Source of the DNA: a virus
Length of the DNA: 24,390 nucleotides
IMG/VR virus record: IMGVR_UViG_3300005932_000020
Coordinates: 1 to 24,390 of that record
Reading direction: 5' to 3' (one strand)
Of this stretch, positions 12,462 through 19,987 are shown piece by piece. A model generated the notes under the pieces. That model was not told the DNA's origin, searched no databases, and saw nothing but the letters and a program-made list of their open reading frames with translations. Both the position numbers and the translations under genes were made by a program. How positions within the stretch are numbered: position 1 is the first letter of the stretch; the number at the start of each line of letters is the position of its first letter.

Positions 12462-14834
12462 CTAATCCCGGACGTCTCTCCGTCGGCTTAAAATAAACTT
12501 ATAAAGAAGAGTGCCGGTGTCATAATCCCTCAGCCAGATTTGGTTATCCCGGTTGATGTTAGTTAGTGTATCGCTATCAGCCAGTACCATAAAATCAAGC
12601 ATAGGCGGTCGGTTTAGTTCCTCAACTAACCCTATTTCGTAAGCCTTGTGAAGTATAGAAACCAACTTATCTGAGCTATCCCTGACCTCGACAGTATATC
12701 CAAGCGCCGCAGCCAGGGTGGCATAAGTAGTAAGGAACGGCGTGCCAAGACCTTCGACCGAATCTACCCCGGTAGCGTGGATCCAGAGGTTGACCTGGGG
12801 GCTACCGATTCCTTCAACCGAAGCCACGCTCCCCGCATGAATCCACATATTGACTTGTGGGCTGCCAAGCCCTTCAACTGTCCCGATTCCGGAGGGGAGT
12901 AAAATCCAAAGGTTGACTTGTGGGTTGCCGACTCCCTCGACCGAAATAACGGGAGTAGCGATAATCGGCCCGGCTACTATGACAGCTCCTAGACCTTCGA
13001 CTGTGGCGATCCCGGTTGCCAAGATAGGGCCAGCCACCACGACAGCGCCCAGTCCCTCTACTGTGGCAATTCCTGTAATACCCTGAATATGCAAGTTAAC
13101 CTGTGGGCCGCCAACACCTTCCAAGGTAGCAATACCGGAGACAATGATGGAACCGGCTATCACAGGGGCACCCAATCCTTCCACTGTTGCGATGCCCGAT
13201 ATGCTCTGAATATGAAGATTGACTTGCGGGCCACCAATGCCTTGTATGGTTGCAACCCCTGATGCTATTATAGGGCCAGCCAAGATAGAGCTACCAATCC
13301 CCTCTACTGTGGCTATTCCGCCAGCACCCACAATCCCCGCAATTACTACGGGGCCGCCTATCCCCTCGACTGTGGCTATGCCAGATATGCTTTGAATGTG
13401 AAGATTAGCCTGTGGGCCTCCGATACCTTCGACTGTTCCAATTCCAGTGATACTTTGAATATGAAGATCAACCTGCGGCCCGCCGACACCTTCTACAGTG
13501 GCAATTCCGGTAATATTATTGATTGTTTGGATTTCCAAAGTGTCAAAATTAACCTCAGCGCCATAACTATAGCCTGCTGAGTTGTGGGCGTAGGCTCTTA
13601 CATAATATGTGGTATCAGCATCAAGACTGGTTAGGCTTCTATCAAAAGCCCCAGTTCCGAAATCCCCTGATTCGTCTACATAACCATCATAATCTGTTGC
13701 GGTATAAGCAGTATTGCCAGGGTCTCCCTTGCTTGTCTTACCATAAACGACCCCTCTGTGGTCAGCGTTTGCTCCGCCTGTAGCTGTGATATTACCATTA
13801 CCTGTCGCCGTTGTAGATAATATATCATCAACTGCTTGTGTGGTTACAGTGGGGGCTACTGGTGTCTCCCCTGTGGCGTAGAGGCTAAGAGGTCGATATG
13901 TTGATGTGGAAAAAGTTACTGAAGTACATGGTATCTGGTCTCCGCTTTGATGCCATCCTGTCCCACCCCCAGAGAGGCCAGATTCAATATAGCCTGAAGT
14001 TCCATAAATACCAATAACATCCCCAGTAGCAACGGATATATCTTTTCCAGTGAAGGCTCGTTTTGCTCCAGAGACAACTGCACCAATAGCCCCAAAATCC
14101 CTAGAAGAGAAAGTATCACTTCCCTCTGGGATAAATGTAGCAACCTCAGCATTAGCCAAGTCTTCGTTTGCGTAAATCTCAACAGTATCTAGCGAACCCG
14201 TATCATTGGCAGTATTAGACCCTTCTAGTCTTGTCCAAGATACTAGACTCCTCCCAGACCTGGGAACAGCAGCACCACCAATATCAATCGCAGTAGCAGG
14301 GAATATCTCGCCGATATCCTTGGTGCGGACAGACAAGTTGGAGGCTAGGATTAAACCCAACTTATCAAAACATTCAGTAGGACGTGTTCCTAACTCTGGT
14401 ATGGTAAACTCTTTATCATATCTTCGGGGTCGTGGTGTACGAGTAGCTACATCCCAACCGTGACGCATCCCGCCAGGTACTTTGTCCCATTCCTCAGTCC
14501 ACGCCTTGTAGAAGTTGGGGATATGTGGTAGTATTGCGGCTTCAACCTGTTCCTGTGATACGTCAGGCTCAAACCTTAGAAAGTGAGAATGGAATGGGGC
14601 AAGCTGCCAGATATGAGACAAAGAGGCAAGCCACAGGTCATAGTCTTTTTGGTCAATGGGTCTGCCGTCTTCGTCTACCTTCCCCGTATACCCGCCTTCA
14701 GGGATAACAGGCACATAGGTATAGCGCTCGTCATAGCGGGCATCGTCAGGTTCAAGGAATAGGTCAAACCTAACCTTAACTAGCCCGCCATGCCATACTT
14801 CGCTACCAGATTTATTGATTAGTCCGTAAGCCAT
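12462..14834 (-). CDS. Modular tail fibre protein: N-terminal domain, beta domains, 13 VEGxG repeats, and a hub N-terminal domain
   Basis: The 790-residue protein has at least five parts. Residues 1-165 form an unrecognised start domain (with LASLSHIWQLAPFHSHFLRF). Residues 190-325 are a beta-sandwich-like, carbohydrate-binding-type domain. Residues 327-432 resemble an FN3-like domain (TTYYVRAYAHNSAGYSYG). Residues 441-700 carry 13 tandem 20-21 residue repeats built on GIATVEGLGxPxV. Residues 708-790 (LGYTVEVRDSSDKLVSILHK, ELNRPPMLDFMVLADSD, DNQIWLRDYDTGTLLYKF) match the first half of the phage minor structural / tail hub N-terminal domain, which then stops abruptly at RDVRD. It probably sits at the tail tip and contributes to host binding. 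AGAGGAT precedes the ATG. The domain calls are by eye. Confidence 0.82.
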   Translation of the reverse strand: MAYGLINKSGSEVWHGGLVKVRFDLFLEPDDARYDERYTYVPVIPEGGYTGKVDEDGRPIDQKDYDLWLASLSHIWQLAPFHSHFLRFEPDVSQEQVEAAILPHIPNFYKAWTEEWDKVPGGMRHGWDVATRTPRPRRYDKEFTIPELGTRPTECFDKLGLILASNLSVRTKDIGEIFPATAIDIGGAAVPRSGRSLVSWTRLEGSNTANDTGSLDTVEIYANEDLANAEVATFIPEGSDTFSSRDFGAIGAVVSGAKRAFTGKDISVATGDVIGIYGTSGYIESGLSGGGTGWHQSGDQIPCTSVTFSTSTYRPLSLYATGETPVAPTVTTQAVDDILSTTATGNGNITATGGANADHRGVVYGKTSKGDPGNTAYTATDYDGYVDESGDFGTGAFDRSLTSLDADTTYYVRAYAHNSAGYSYGAEVNFDTLEIQTINNITGIATVEGVGGPQVDLHIQSITGIGTVEGIGGPQANLHIQSISGIATVEGIGGPVVIAGIVGAGGIATVEGIGSSILAGPIIASGVATIQGIGGPQVNLHIQSISGIATVEGLGAPVIAGSIIVSGIATLEGVGGPQVNLHIQGITGIATVEGLGAVVVAGPILATGIATVEGLGAVIVAGPIIATPVISVEGVGNPQVNLWILLPSGIGTVEGLGSPQVNMWIHAGSVASVEGIGSPQVNLWIHATGVDSVEGLGTPFLTTYATLAAALGYTVEVRDSSDKLVSILHKAYEIGLVEELNRPPMLDFMVLADSDTLTNINRDNQIWLRDYDTGTLLYKFILSRRRDVRD
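12735..13514 (-). repeat. Array of 13 tandem 60-63 bp units encoding VEGxG repeats
   Basis: Units begin every 20 or 21 codons with [T/S]-[V/I/L]-[E/Q]-G-[V/I/L]-G. Two subtypes alternate: one continues GPQVNLHIQS (units 1, 2, 5, 7 and the later NLWIH variants), the other APVIAGPIIA (units 3, 4, 6, 8, 9). Identical peptide segments use different synonymous codons in each unit, for example ggc-ccg-cag against ggc-cca-cag and ggc-ccg-caa, so the array is old and maintained at the protein level. Confidence 0.92.
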
Positions 14835-14844
14835 CTAAATCCTC

Positions 14845-15084
14845 TTATCTGGGCTTCCCGACACCTTCTTTAGTCGCTACCCCTTCGGGGCTTAATACCT
14901 GGGCCATGTGCGCCCTGTCCTTGGGTGATAGATGCTCGGCTATCTGCTCCACCCGGACCTCGTCCTGGCGGCGATTCCAGACCAGCTTTGCCTCATGCTG
15001 CAGTTTCCGGAGAGCCTGGATATCACTGAATATCTTTTGCTTGGCTACCTGTAATTCGCTAATGGTCATGCCTTCAAAGTTCAT
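14845..15084 (-). CDS. Small helical protein, 79 aa
   Basis: The start is placed at the ATG at 15084, preceded by AAGGAGG at ideal spacing and overlapping the end of the upstream gene; the longer frame starting at 15108 has no such site. The protein starts MNFEGMTISELQVAKQKI, has a long basic helix (ALRKLQHEAKLVWNRRQDEV), and a C-terminal EGVATKEGVGKPR tail that faintly recalls the VEGxG repeat. Function is unknown; a tail assembly factor is possible given its position directly before the large fibre gene. Confidence 0.72.
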   Translation of the reverse strand: MNFEGMTISELQVAKQKIFSDIQALRKLQHEAKLVWNRRQDEVRVEQIAEHLSPKDRAHMAQVLSPEGVATKEGVGKPR

Positions 15085-15460
15085 CGCTAACCTCCTTCGG
15101 TGGGTCATGTTTTATTACTGTTGGCGTTCCGACTAATGCCGTGGACTTCACGCCCCCAGGCATATACTTCCGGAGCTTGTCATCATGCTGGGCTATGTGA
15201 GCGGCTTCCTTCAGAATATCCCGGCGATTGCTTAACCCGAAAGGCGCACCCGACCGGAACATCATGGCCTGGTCAGCCAGGAGCCGGTCAAGGTTAGCCA
15301 TCTCTTCTATCTGCTTGGACTTGGCGATCATCGCCTTGCATAAGGTCTCGACAACCTGCCAGGGAACCTTCATGGTCGTCCCCTTGCTTGATTGCAAGAC
15401 TACTCTTTTGCCGTCCGTCCCAACCCTGATTTCGTCAAGTTGTGATATTATAAACTCCAT
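15074..15460 (-). CDS. Hypothetical protein in tail module, 128 aa
   Basis: This protein begins MEFIISQLDEIRVGTDGKRV. It has a beta-rich first third, a helical middle (TLCKAMIAKSKQIEEMANLD) and a polar C-terminus. I do not recognise it. AAAAGGAG is placed correctly before the ATG. It stands between a probable tail protein and a small helical protein, with a ten-base overlap to the latter. It could be an assembly or accessory tail component. Confidence 0.75.
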   Translation of the reverse strand: MEFIISQLDEIRVGTDGKRVVLQSSKGTTMKVPWQVVETLCKAMIAKSKQIEEMANLDRLLADQAMMFRSGAPFGLSNRRDILKEAAHIAQHDDKLRKYMPGGVKSTALVGTPTVIKHDPPKEVSDEL

Positions 15461-15481
15461 ATTGCTCCTTTTATCTCCTTT

Positions 15482-15898
15482 TTATGAGGCGTTCCATGCG
15501 AAGATTGCATTAGCTCCTGCGTCCCAAGCGACTGTGATATCACCACCATTCGGGGTGCAGGGGAGTCCGGTGGCGGTGTCGATGTTACATATCAGCCAGG
15601 AAGTAGTGGCAACGCCAGTCTCTTCGTATAGGTCAATCGACTCGAATTCATCCCCTGCGACTGTGGCCACCGTGATATCAGCAGCGTCACAAACACCAGC
15701 TACGCAAGTCTCGCTGGCCATGTTAGCACTTGTGCCGACTATCGCAGCCCCTACCCTATCGTCCAAGTCCTCGTCATTGGCGATATCAGGAACGTCATCA
15801 GCCTCGTCAATAAACATAATCCTGTTATCACCATCCACCCAGTCTATCTCCCCCAGACAGAAGTTTTCACGCCCGTGGTCATACATAGCATTGGCCAT
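15482..15898 (-). CDS. Conserved phage tail-region protein of unknown function, 138 aa
   Basis: The start MANAMYDHGRENFCLGEIDW, the centre DDRVGAAIVGTSANMASETC and the end NIDTATGLPCTPNGGDITV...WDAGAN are typical of a beta-rich protein that I recall in many tailed phages beside tail genes, usually annotated hypothetical. It is acidic and likely forms a beta sandwich, so a virion surface or tail accessory role is plausible. AAGGAGGTAGG before the ATG is a very strong site, suggesting high expression as for a structural protein. The specific role is unknown. Confidence 0.8.
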   Translation of the reverse strand: MANAMYDHGRENFCLGEIDWVDGDNRIMFIDEADDVPDIANDEDLDDRVGAAIVGTSANMASETCVAGVCDAADITVATVAGDEFESIDLYEETGVATTSWLICNIDTATGLPCTPNGGDITVAWDAGANAIFAWNAS

Positions 15899-15910
15899 TT
15901 TCCTACCTCC

Positions 15911-16678
15911 TTATAGGTATCTATTCCTGTAGACTATTTGAAGCGTCCCTGTTACAGCAGTCCAGAGACCCGTGACTTTGATAGTGTTATTCATATTGGC
16001 GGACAATCTGGGGAATTTACTCCCTGCGACTACCCCAGCCATCCCGGTGGTCGAGTTTTCGTTCTTTTTGACAAGCCAGTTAGCGACATCTATTTCTAAT
16101 TTATCATCAGTCGTGAATGTACCTGTCCACTGAAACTCCTCGTCAATAGAAACATTCTCCAGTTTTATTGTGGGGGTCCCCAGGGCTTCTTTGGCTCTTA
16201 ATGTCCAGACGGGAAGGACGGTTCCTGTCCCCTCGACCGCCTCCATAATCGACTTAGGGGAAGCATCGATATTATGGGTGTTATCATCTTCCGTGTTATC
16301 GTATGCCATCGAATCATCAGCCTTGAACGTGATCGTCCCTGACCAGTGATAAGGCGAAGTATAAGAGCCGATAAAGGAATCTAATTTAGTGTTCCAATAC
16401 CTATCCGTAATATGGTCTAATTTGAGTACCTTGGAGACTTCAGATGTTACCTGGAACTTTATAGAATCCAAGTAATCATCAAGCAACGCCCGGGTCGCGG
16501 CCTTAACATCGACATCAATGTTAATAGGCTTGGGCGGTCTTTTCGGCAGGAAGGAATAACTCAAATCTTGGATTAGTTGGCTTCGGTTTTCCTGCGCGAG
16601 CCCGGGGATATTACTATGAGCTAACGTAAGCCCATAATCACTAAGGTCTACAGCATTAAACGAAAAGCTATTAGCCAT
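15911..16678 (-). CDS. Distal tail protein (Dit-like)
   Basis: This protein joins the tail tube to the tip hub. The 255-residue protein begins SFSFNAVDLSDYGLTLAHSN, the usual start of siphovirus distal tail proteins, followed by a beta-rich body and conserved-type residues such as LPKRPPKPINIDVDV. The C-terminal domain (about 150-255) contains the GTFTTDDKLEIDVANW segment, also typical. It lies directly after the tape measure gene, with which it shares a base (TAATG), the expected place. The assignment is by pattern and synteny. Confidence 0.82.
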   Translation of the reverse strand: MANSFSFNAVDLSDYGLTLAHSNIPGLAQENRSQLIQDLSYSFLPKRPPKPINIDVDVKAATRALLDDYLDSIKFQVTSEVSKVLKLDHITDRYWNTKLDSFIGSYTSPYHWSGTITFKADDSMAYDNTEDDNTHNIDASPKSIMEAVEGTGTVLPVWTLRAKEALGTPTIKLENVSIDEEFQWTGTFTTDDKLEIDVANWLVKKNENSTTGMAGVVAGSKFPRLSANMNNTIKVTGLWTAVTGTLQIVYRNRYL

Positions 16679-19365
16679 TATCGTCCTATTCTCCTATCGG
16701 TTCGAGACTGTTTAACATTCAACCTAACGGCCAATTTTTCAATATCGGCTTCTTCCCTAATATAAAATGGGCCATGAAAGTGATTAGTTACGTTATTACC
16801 AGCGGCTGCACCTACAGGTTCTGGCCCGGCTTCCCCTGCTATAGCATAAGGCTTTTGACTTTTAAGCCCATAAAGCAAGGTGGGCTCGGGTATCATCCCC
16901 CCACCAGCAAACTTTTTCAATGAGGGGTCCATCCATACTTGGGGCTGTTTCCCTGACTGCGTTGGAGTACCCAGCGAGGGGTCCATCCACACTTGGGGTC
17001 CGTCCCCTGGTTCAGGGAGAGACGGCATCTCAAAGGAATAGTCAGGTGTAGCCCCCAACCCACTCATTATCCGGTTATACTCGTCAATAAACTCTTGGGT
17101 GTCAGTTAATTTGTCGGCGTTCATTTCCTGGAAGGCCAATAGATCAGCATTGTAGGTGGTGACTGTTTCCGCCAATCCTTCGTTAATTGCGGTCATTTGG
17201 TCCCCGAAATACCCCTCAGTGTCAAGCTCCATTATTTTTGAGTGTAATTCCTTACCGGCTTCCTCTATCGCCCAAGCATCTTCTATGGTAGCGATCTCAT
17301 CTTTAATTCTACGTTTGTCGGCCTTGGTTAAATCCTTGTTATCGTCGAGTTCATCGTTTAGTCTTTTGACGCGGTCTTCCTCTAATACCTTGTCGCGGTC
17401 TGCCGCATCTTCTTTTACGCCGCTTTGTAAATCGTTGAAGTCCTCGGCTAGTCTGGCCACCTCCCCGGTCGGGTCCATCGCTATCAGCTCGGCCATCATC
17501 ACTTCGTCTATATTCCGAATCTGCTCAGCGGTGAGGTCGCGGTAGTATCCGGCCCGGGTCTCCAGTATGCGCTTTTCTTCGTCAGCGACTCGTGTGGCTC
17601 CATCAATGGCCGCCTGTGTAGCATCCTCTACGTCAATCACGATGTCATCGGAGGCATCGTTTATCTTCCGTTCTAATTCAGCGAAAGAGCCAGCGGCCTT
17701 GTCTGCATCGACACCTATCTTCTCGGCATCAATCATATTGGCTACTTTGTCATGGAGAGCCGTTATCTGATCACCAACACCGGGCAGCCATCCGGTAAAT
17801 TTGGCTAGGATACCAAGGACTTTCTCAACACCCCCCAGGAAAAAGAGCTTGATCTTGCGCCAGGCCCCCTTGAAAAAGGCCACTACCTTGTCCCAGTTCT
17901 TATAGAGGAGGACACCGGCCAGCACTAGCAACCCTATTAAGGTAACAATAGCCCCGATAGGATTAGCATTCATGGCTGCATTCCACGCCCACTGTGCTAT
18001 GGTGATTAGCTTCATTACTCCGATGGCCACAAACGAAGCTACCTTGTGGGCTACCATGGCAATCTTGTGTGCAATCAGGGAGATAGTATTAGAGTGAATT
18101 ATAGCTTGAAGCGCAGCCCACATCTTCATCAGGGGGCCTATCATCATCATCATCACACCCATAGCACCAACGGAAGCCAAAAGCGCAACTGATAATTTGG
18201 GATGTACCTCAATCCACTTTGTTAGTTTGTTTATAATGGGAATCATTGCAGCCATAACCTTCCGTAGTATAGGAAGAAGGGCATCGCCTAACGCGGCCTG
18301 CGTGAGTGCCACTTCATTTTTGAGTAATTGCAACTTGGAAGCCGTAGTCTCGATTCTCTTGGCTGCCTCTTCTTCCAAAGCGGAGTTTTTTACCCAAGCT
18401 TCGGCTGCTAAGTTTTGAGCATCGGTTAATTGCTCTTGCGCCCCGGTTGCTCTCAATAGGGCATCAACTACCCTGATTCCCCCTAACCCTACCTCGTCGA
18501 GGACAGGGGTTATATCTTCCCCTTCTGACTTCATCCTCCCCAAACCAGATACGAATGCCATTATCGCCCCGGTAGCATCTTCCTTGAAGAACTTGGCGAA
18601 GTCAGCGGTTGTCATGCCAGCCGTTGAAGCGAAGGCTTTTAATTCCGCACCCCCTCCAGCAACAGCAGAATTCATCTCTAGCATGGTCTTCGAGAAAGCA
18701 GTACCACCAGCCTCAGACCTTAATCCCATCGAAGATAGCGCAGCAGAAAATGCCATAATTTGGACTTCAGTCATTCCGATGGCAGTGCCTGCACCAGCCA
18801 GGCGCATAGCCATATCAACGATCTCGGCTTCTGTGGTCTTGCTACTATTACCCAAAGCAACAATCACTGAGGCTAGTCTCTCAATATCACTTATTGCCAT
18901 ACCTGTAATGCCCACAAACCTAGCCAGTGAAGTGGCCGCCTCTTCGCCTGTTAGATTGGTAGCCATCCCCAGTTTCGCAATGGTATTAGTGAAGGATATT
19001 ATATCTTCCTTCGCAATACCCAACTGCCCGGCGGCCTCTGCTATCCTGGCAAGTTCGACATAGGTAAGCGGTAATTCTTTGGTCATATCTTTGAGGGCTT
19101 TGTCTAATTCAGCAAACTCTTCTTCAGTGGCATCTACCGTTTTGCGGACGCCAGCAAAGGCATCCTCAAAGTCCACAGCCATTTTAAGGGAAGCACCACC
19201 GATAGCCGCGACTACCCCGGTGATAACCATGCCAACTTTCTTCATGCGGTTGGTCCAGTTACCGGCGTGCTTATTTACCTTGCCGTCCACACCTTTTAGA
19301 CTGTTTTCCAAGCCGGAAGAATCGCCATTTATTTTTACTACAACATCGCCAGCAGAAATCGCCAT
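16678..19365 (-). CDS. Tail tape measure protein (TP901-type)
   Basis: This protein determines tail length and occupies the tube before DNA ejection. The 895 residues include the conserved N-terminal tape measure core: EDAFAGVRKTVDATEEEFAE (about 69-88), LPLTYVELARIAEAAGQLGI, TNLTGEEAATSLARF and GGTAFSKTMLEM. Hydrophobic stretches lie near 44-62 and about 390-430, with another near 470-490 (AIVTLIGLLVLAGVLLYKNW). Charged coiled coils follow. A C-terminal AIAGEAGPEPVGA motif resembles the end region of many tape measures. At about 1.5 angstrom per residue the tail would be roughly 130 nm. No lytic transglycosylase or peptidase motif was seen. RBS AAGAAGGG precedes the ATG. Confidence 0.95.
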   Translation of the reverse strand: MAISAGDVVVKINGDSSGLENSLKGVDGKVNKHAGNWTNRMKKVGMVITGVVAAIGGASLKMAVDFEDAFAGVRKTVDATEEEFAELDKALKDMTKELPLTYVELARIAEAAGQLGIAKEDIISFTNTIAKLGMATNLTGEEAATSLARFVGITGMAISDIERLASVIVALGNSSKTTEAEIVDMAMRLAGAGTAIGMTEVQIMAFSAALSSMGLRSEAGGTAFSKTMLEMNSAVAGGGAELKAFASTAGMTTADFAKFFKEDATGAIMAFVSGLGRMKSEGEDITPVLDEVGLGGIRVVDALLRATGAQEQLTDAQNLAAEAWVKNSALEEEAAKRIETTASKLQLLKNEVALTQAALGDALLPILRKVMAAMIPIINKLTKWIEVHPKLSVALLASVGAMGVMMMMIGPLMKMWAALQAIIHSNTISLIAHKIAMVAHKVASFVAIGVMKLITIAQWAWNAAMNANPIGAIVTLIGLLVLAGVLLYKNWDKVVAFFKGAWRKIKLFFLGGVEKVLGILAKFTGWLPGVGDQITALHDKVANMIDAEKIGVDADKAAGSFAELERKINDASDDIVIDVEDATQAAIDGATRVADEEKRILETRAGYYRDLTAEQIRNIDEVMMAELIAMDPTGEVARLAEDFNDLQSGVKEDAADRDKVLEEDRVKRLNDELDDNKDLTKADKRRIKDEIATIEDAWAIEEAGKELHSKIMELDTEGYFGDQMTAINEGLAETVTTYNADLLAFQEMNADKLTDTQEFIDEYNRIMSGLGATPDYSFEMPSLPEPGDGPQVWMDPSLGTPTQSGKQPQVWMDPSLKKFAGGGMIPEPTLLYGLKSQKPYAIAGEAGPEPVGAAAGNNVTNHFHGPFYIREEADIEKLAVRLNVKQSRTDRRIGR
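16922..16998 (-). repeat. Two near-identical 23-bp repeats in the tape measure gene encoding PQVWMDPSL
   Basis: 16922-16944 and 16976-16998 differ at a single base and are offset by 54 bases (18 codons), giving two copies of PQVWMDPSL near the C-terminus of the tape measure protein. The near-identity indicates a recent in-frame tandem duplication. Confidence 0.85.
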
Positions 19366-19366
19366 A

Positions 19367-19965
19367 CTATCCCTTCTTTACCTTTACCCCTGCTCTTTGG
19401 AATATGTCTGTGTCTGTGGTTGTGGCCTTCTTCTTGCCCTCACCCCTGTATGCCGCCACCATTCGTTCCTTGCGCTCACTTAGTTTCTCGCACATGAGCG
19501 TAAACTCCTCATCTGTCCACTTTTCAAAGATGTAATCAGGTGTTATATGCCATTCGGACAAAAGGAATTCTAGCCCTTCCCCGATTGTTAAGGTGTCCCC
19601 TTTGTCGGGATCGTCTCCGATAAAGGGAATGCAAAAGCCATTACCACCTCAAAGGCTACTGCCACCTCTGCCTCGGTGGCTGTTTCCTCTATTTCCTCCC
19701 TGGGTAAATCCTTGGCATACTCAAAGAATAAGTCAATGATTGAATCTTGGCTTTTAACCATTAAAATCTTGACTGCTTCGGCAAACTCGTCCGGCTTGTC
19801 TGTATCAACCTTGGCATACTTCGGCAAGTCGGAAATCAAATCTATAACCTTCTTGCGCCAGGGGCGGGAGTATTTGATTACAAGAGGCTCAACGTCATAC
19901 TCCCGCCCTCCTAGCATTACCTTGAATGGATCATGGTGTACTTTCTGGTCTTCTGTCCTTTCCAT
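19367..19965 (-). CDS. Tail assembly chaperone G-T fusion made by -1 frameshifting, about 199 aa
   Basis: Tail assembly chaperones of siphoviruses are commonly produced as a short protein and a longer frameshift product that guide tube polymerisation around the tape measure. Here the short frame is read for 123 codons to AAAGGGG, then shifts -1 and continues DTLTIGEGLEFL, then LSEWHITPDYIFEKWTDEEF, to the stop at 19367. The -1 frame is open through the junction and codes for sensible protein well upstream of its first candidate start (a TTG at 19559-19561 without a convincing binding site), which argues against independent initiation. It is located directly between tail tube and tape measure, the canonical position. 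Confidence 0.82.
19588..19965 (-). CDS. Tail assembly chaperone, short (G-like) product, 125 aa
   Basis: This is the unshifted product. It begins MERTEDQKVHHDPFKVMLGG and has an alpha/beta first part and a helical, acidic C-terminal half (EEIEETATEAEVAVAFEVVM). AAAAGGAG is well placed before the ATG. It terminates three codons after the slippery heptamer. The family role is inferred from position and from the frameshift arrangement, since the sequence itself is poorly conserved in this family. Confidence 0.83.
   Translation of the reverse strand: MERTEDQKVHHDPFKVMLGGREYDVEPLVIKYSRPWRKKVIDLISDLPKYAKVDTDKPDEFAEAVKILMVKSQDSIIDLFFEYAKDLPREEIEETATEAEVAVAFEVVMAFAFPLSETIPTKGTP
19597..19603 (-). promoter_or_regulatory. 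Programmed -1 ribosomal frameshift site A-AAG-GGG
   Basis: The heptamer is in the correct phase (codons AAG and GGG slip to AAA and GGG), matching X-XXY-YYZ. A GGAG sequence lies 11 bases upstream, which can act as a stimulatory internal Shine-Dalgarno. A second canonical heptamer, C-CCT-TTA, occurs 18 bases upstream at 19621-19627, also in phase, but would place a Leu tRNA on UUU. No strong downstream hairpin was seen. Confidence 0.78.
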
Positions 19966-19987
19966 TATCTGCTCCTTTTATTTATCT

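Noticed and set aside
11735-13514. Diversity-generating retroelement variable region
   Set aside because: Repeats lie in tail-tip genes, but there is no reverse transcriptase, no template repeat and no adenine-directed variation; differences between units are mainly synonymous.
12735-13514. CRISPR-like array
   Set aside because: The 60-63 bp periodic DNA encodes one continuous protein repeat with no unique spacers between identical repeats.
15228-15932. Plus-strand open frame of 234 codons
   Set aside because: It is antisense to three well-supported minus-strand genes and has low-complexity Ser/Ala/Pro composition with no start signal.
18584-19063. Plus-strand open frame of 159 codons inside the tape measure gene
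   Set aside because: It is a mirror of the Ala-rich tape measure coding sequence; no binding site and no recognisable protein features.
19367-19561. Independent 64-aa gene after the short tail chaperone
   Set aside because: Its only start is a TTG without a good binding site, and the same frame is coding well upstream across a canonical slippery heptamer, so a frameshift product is the better model.
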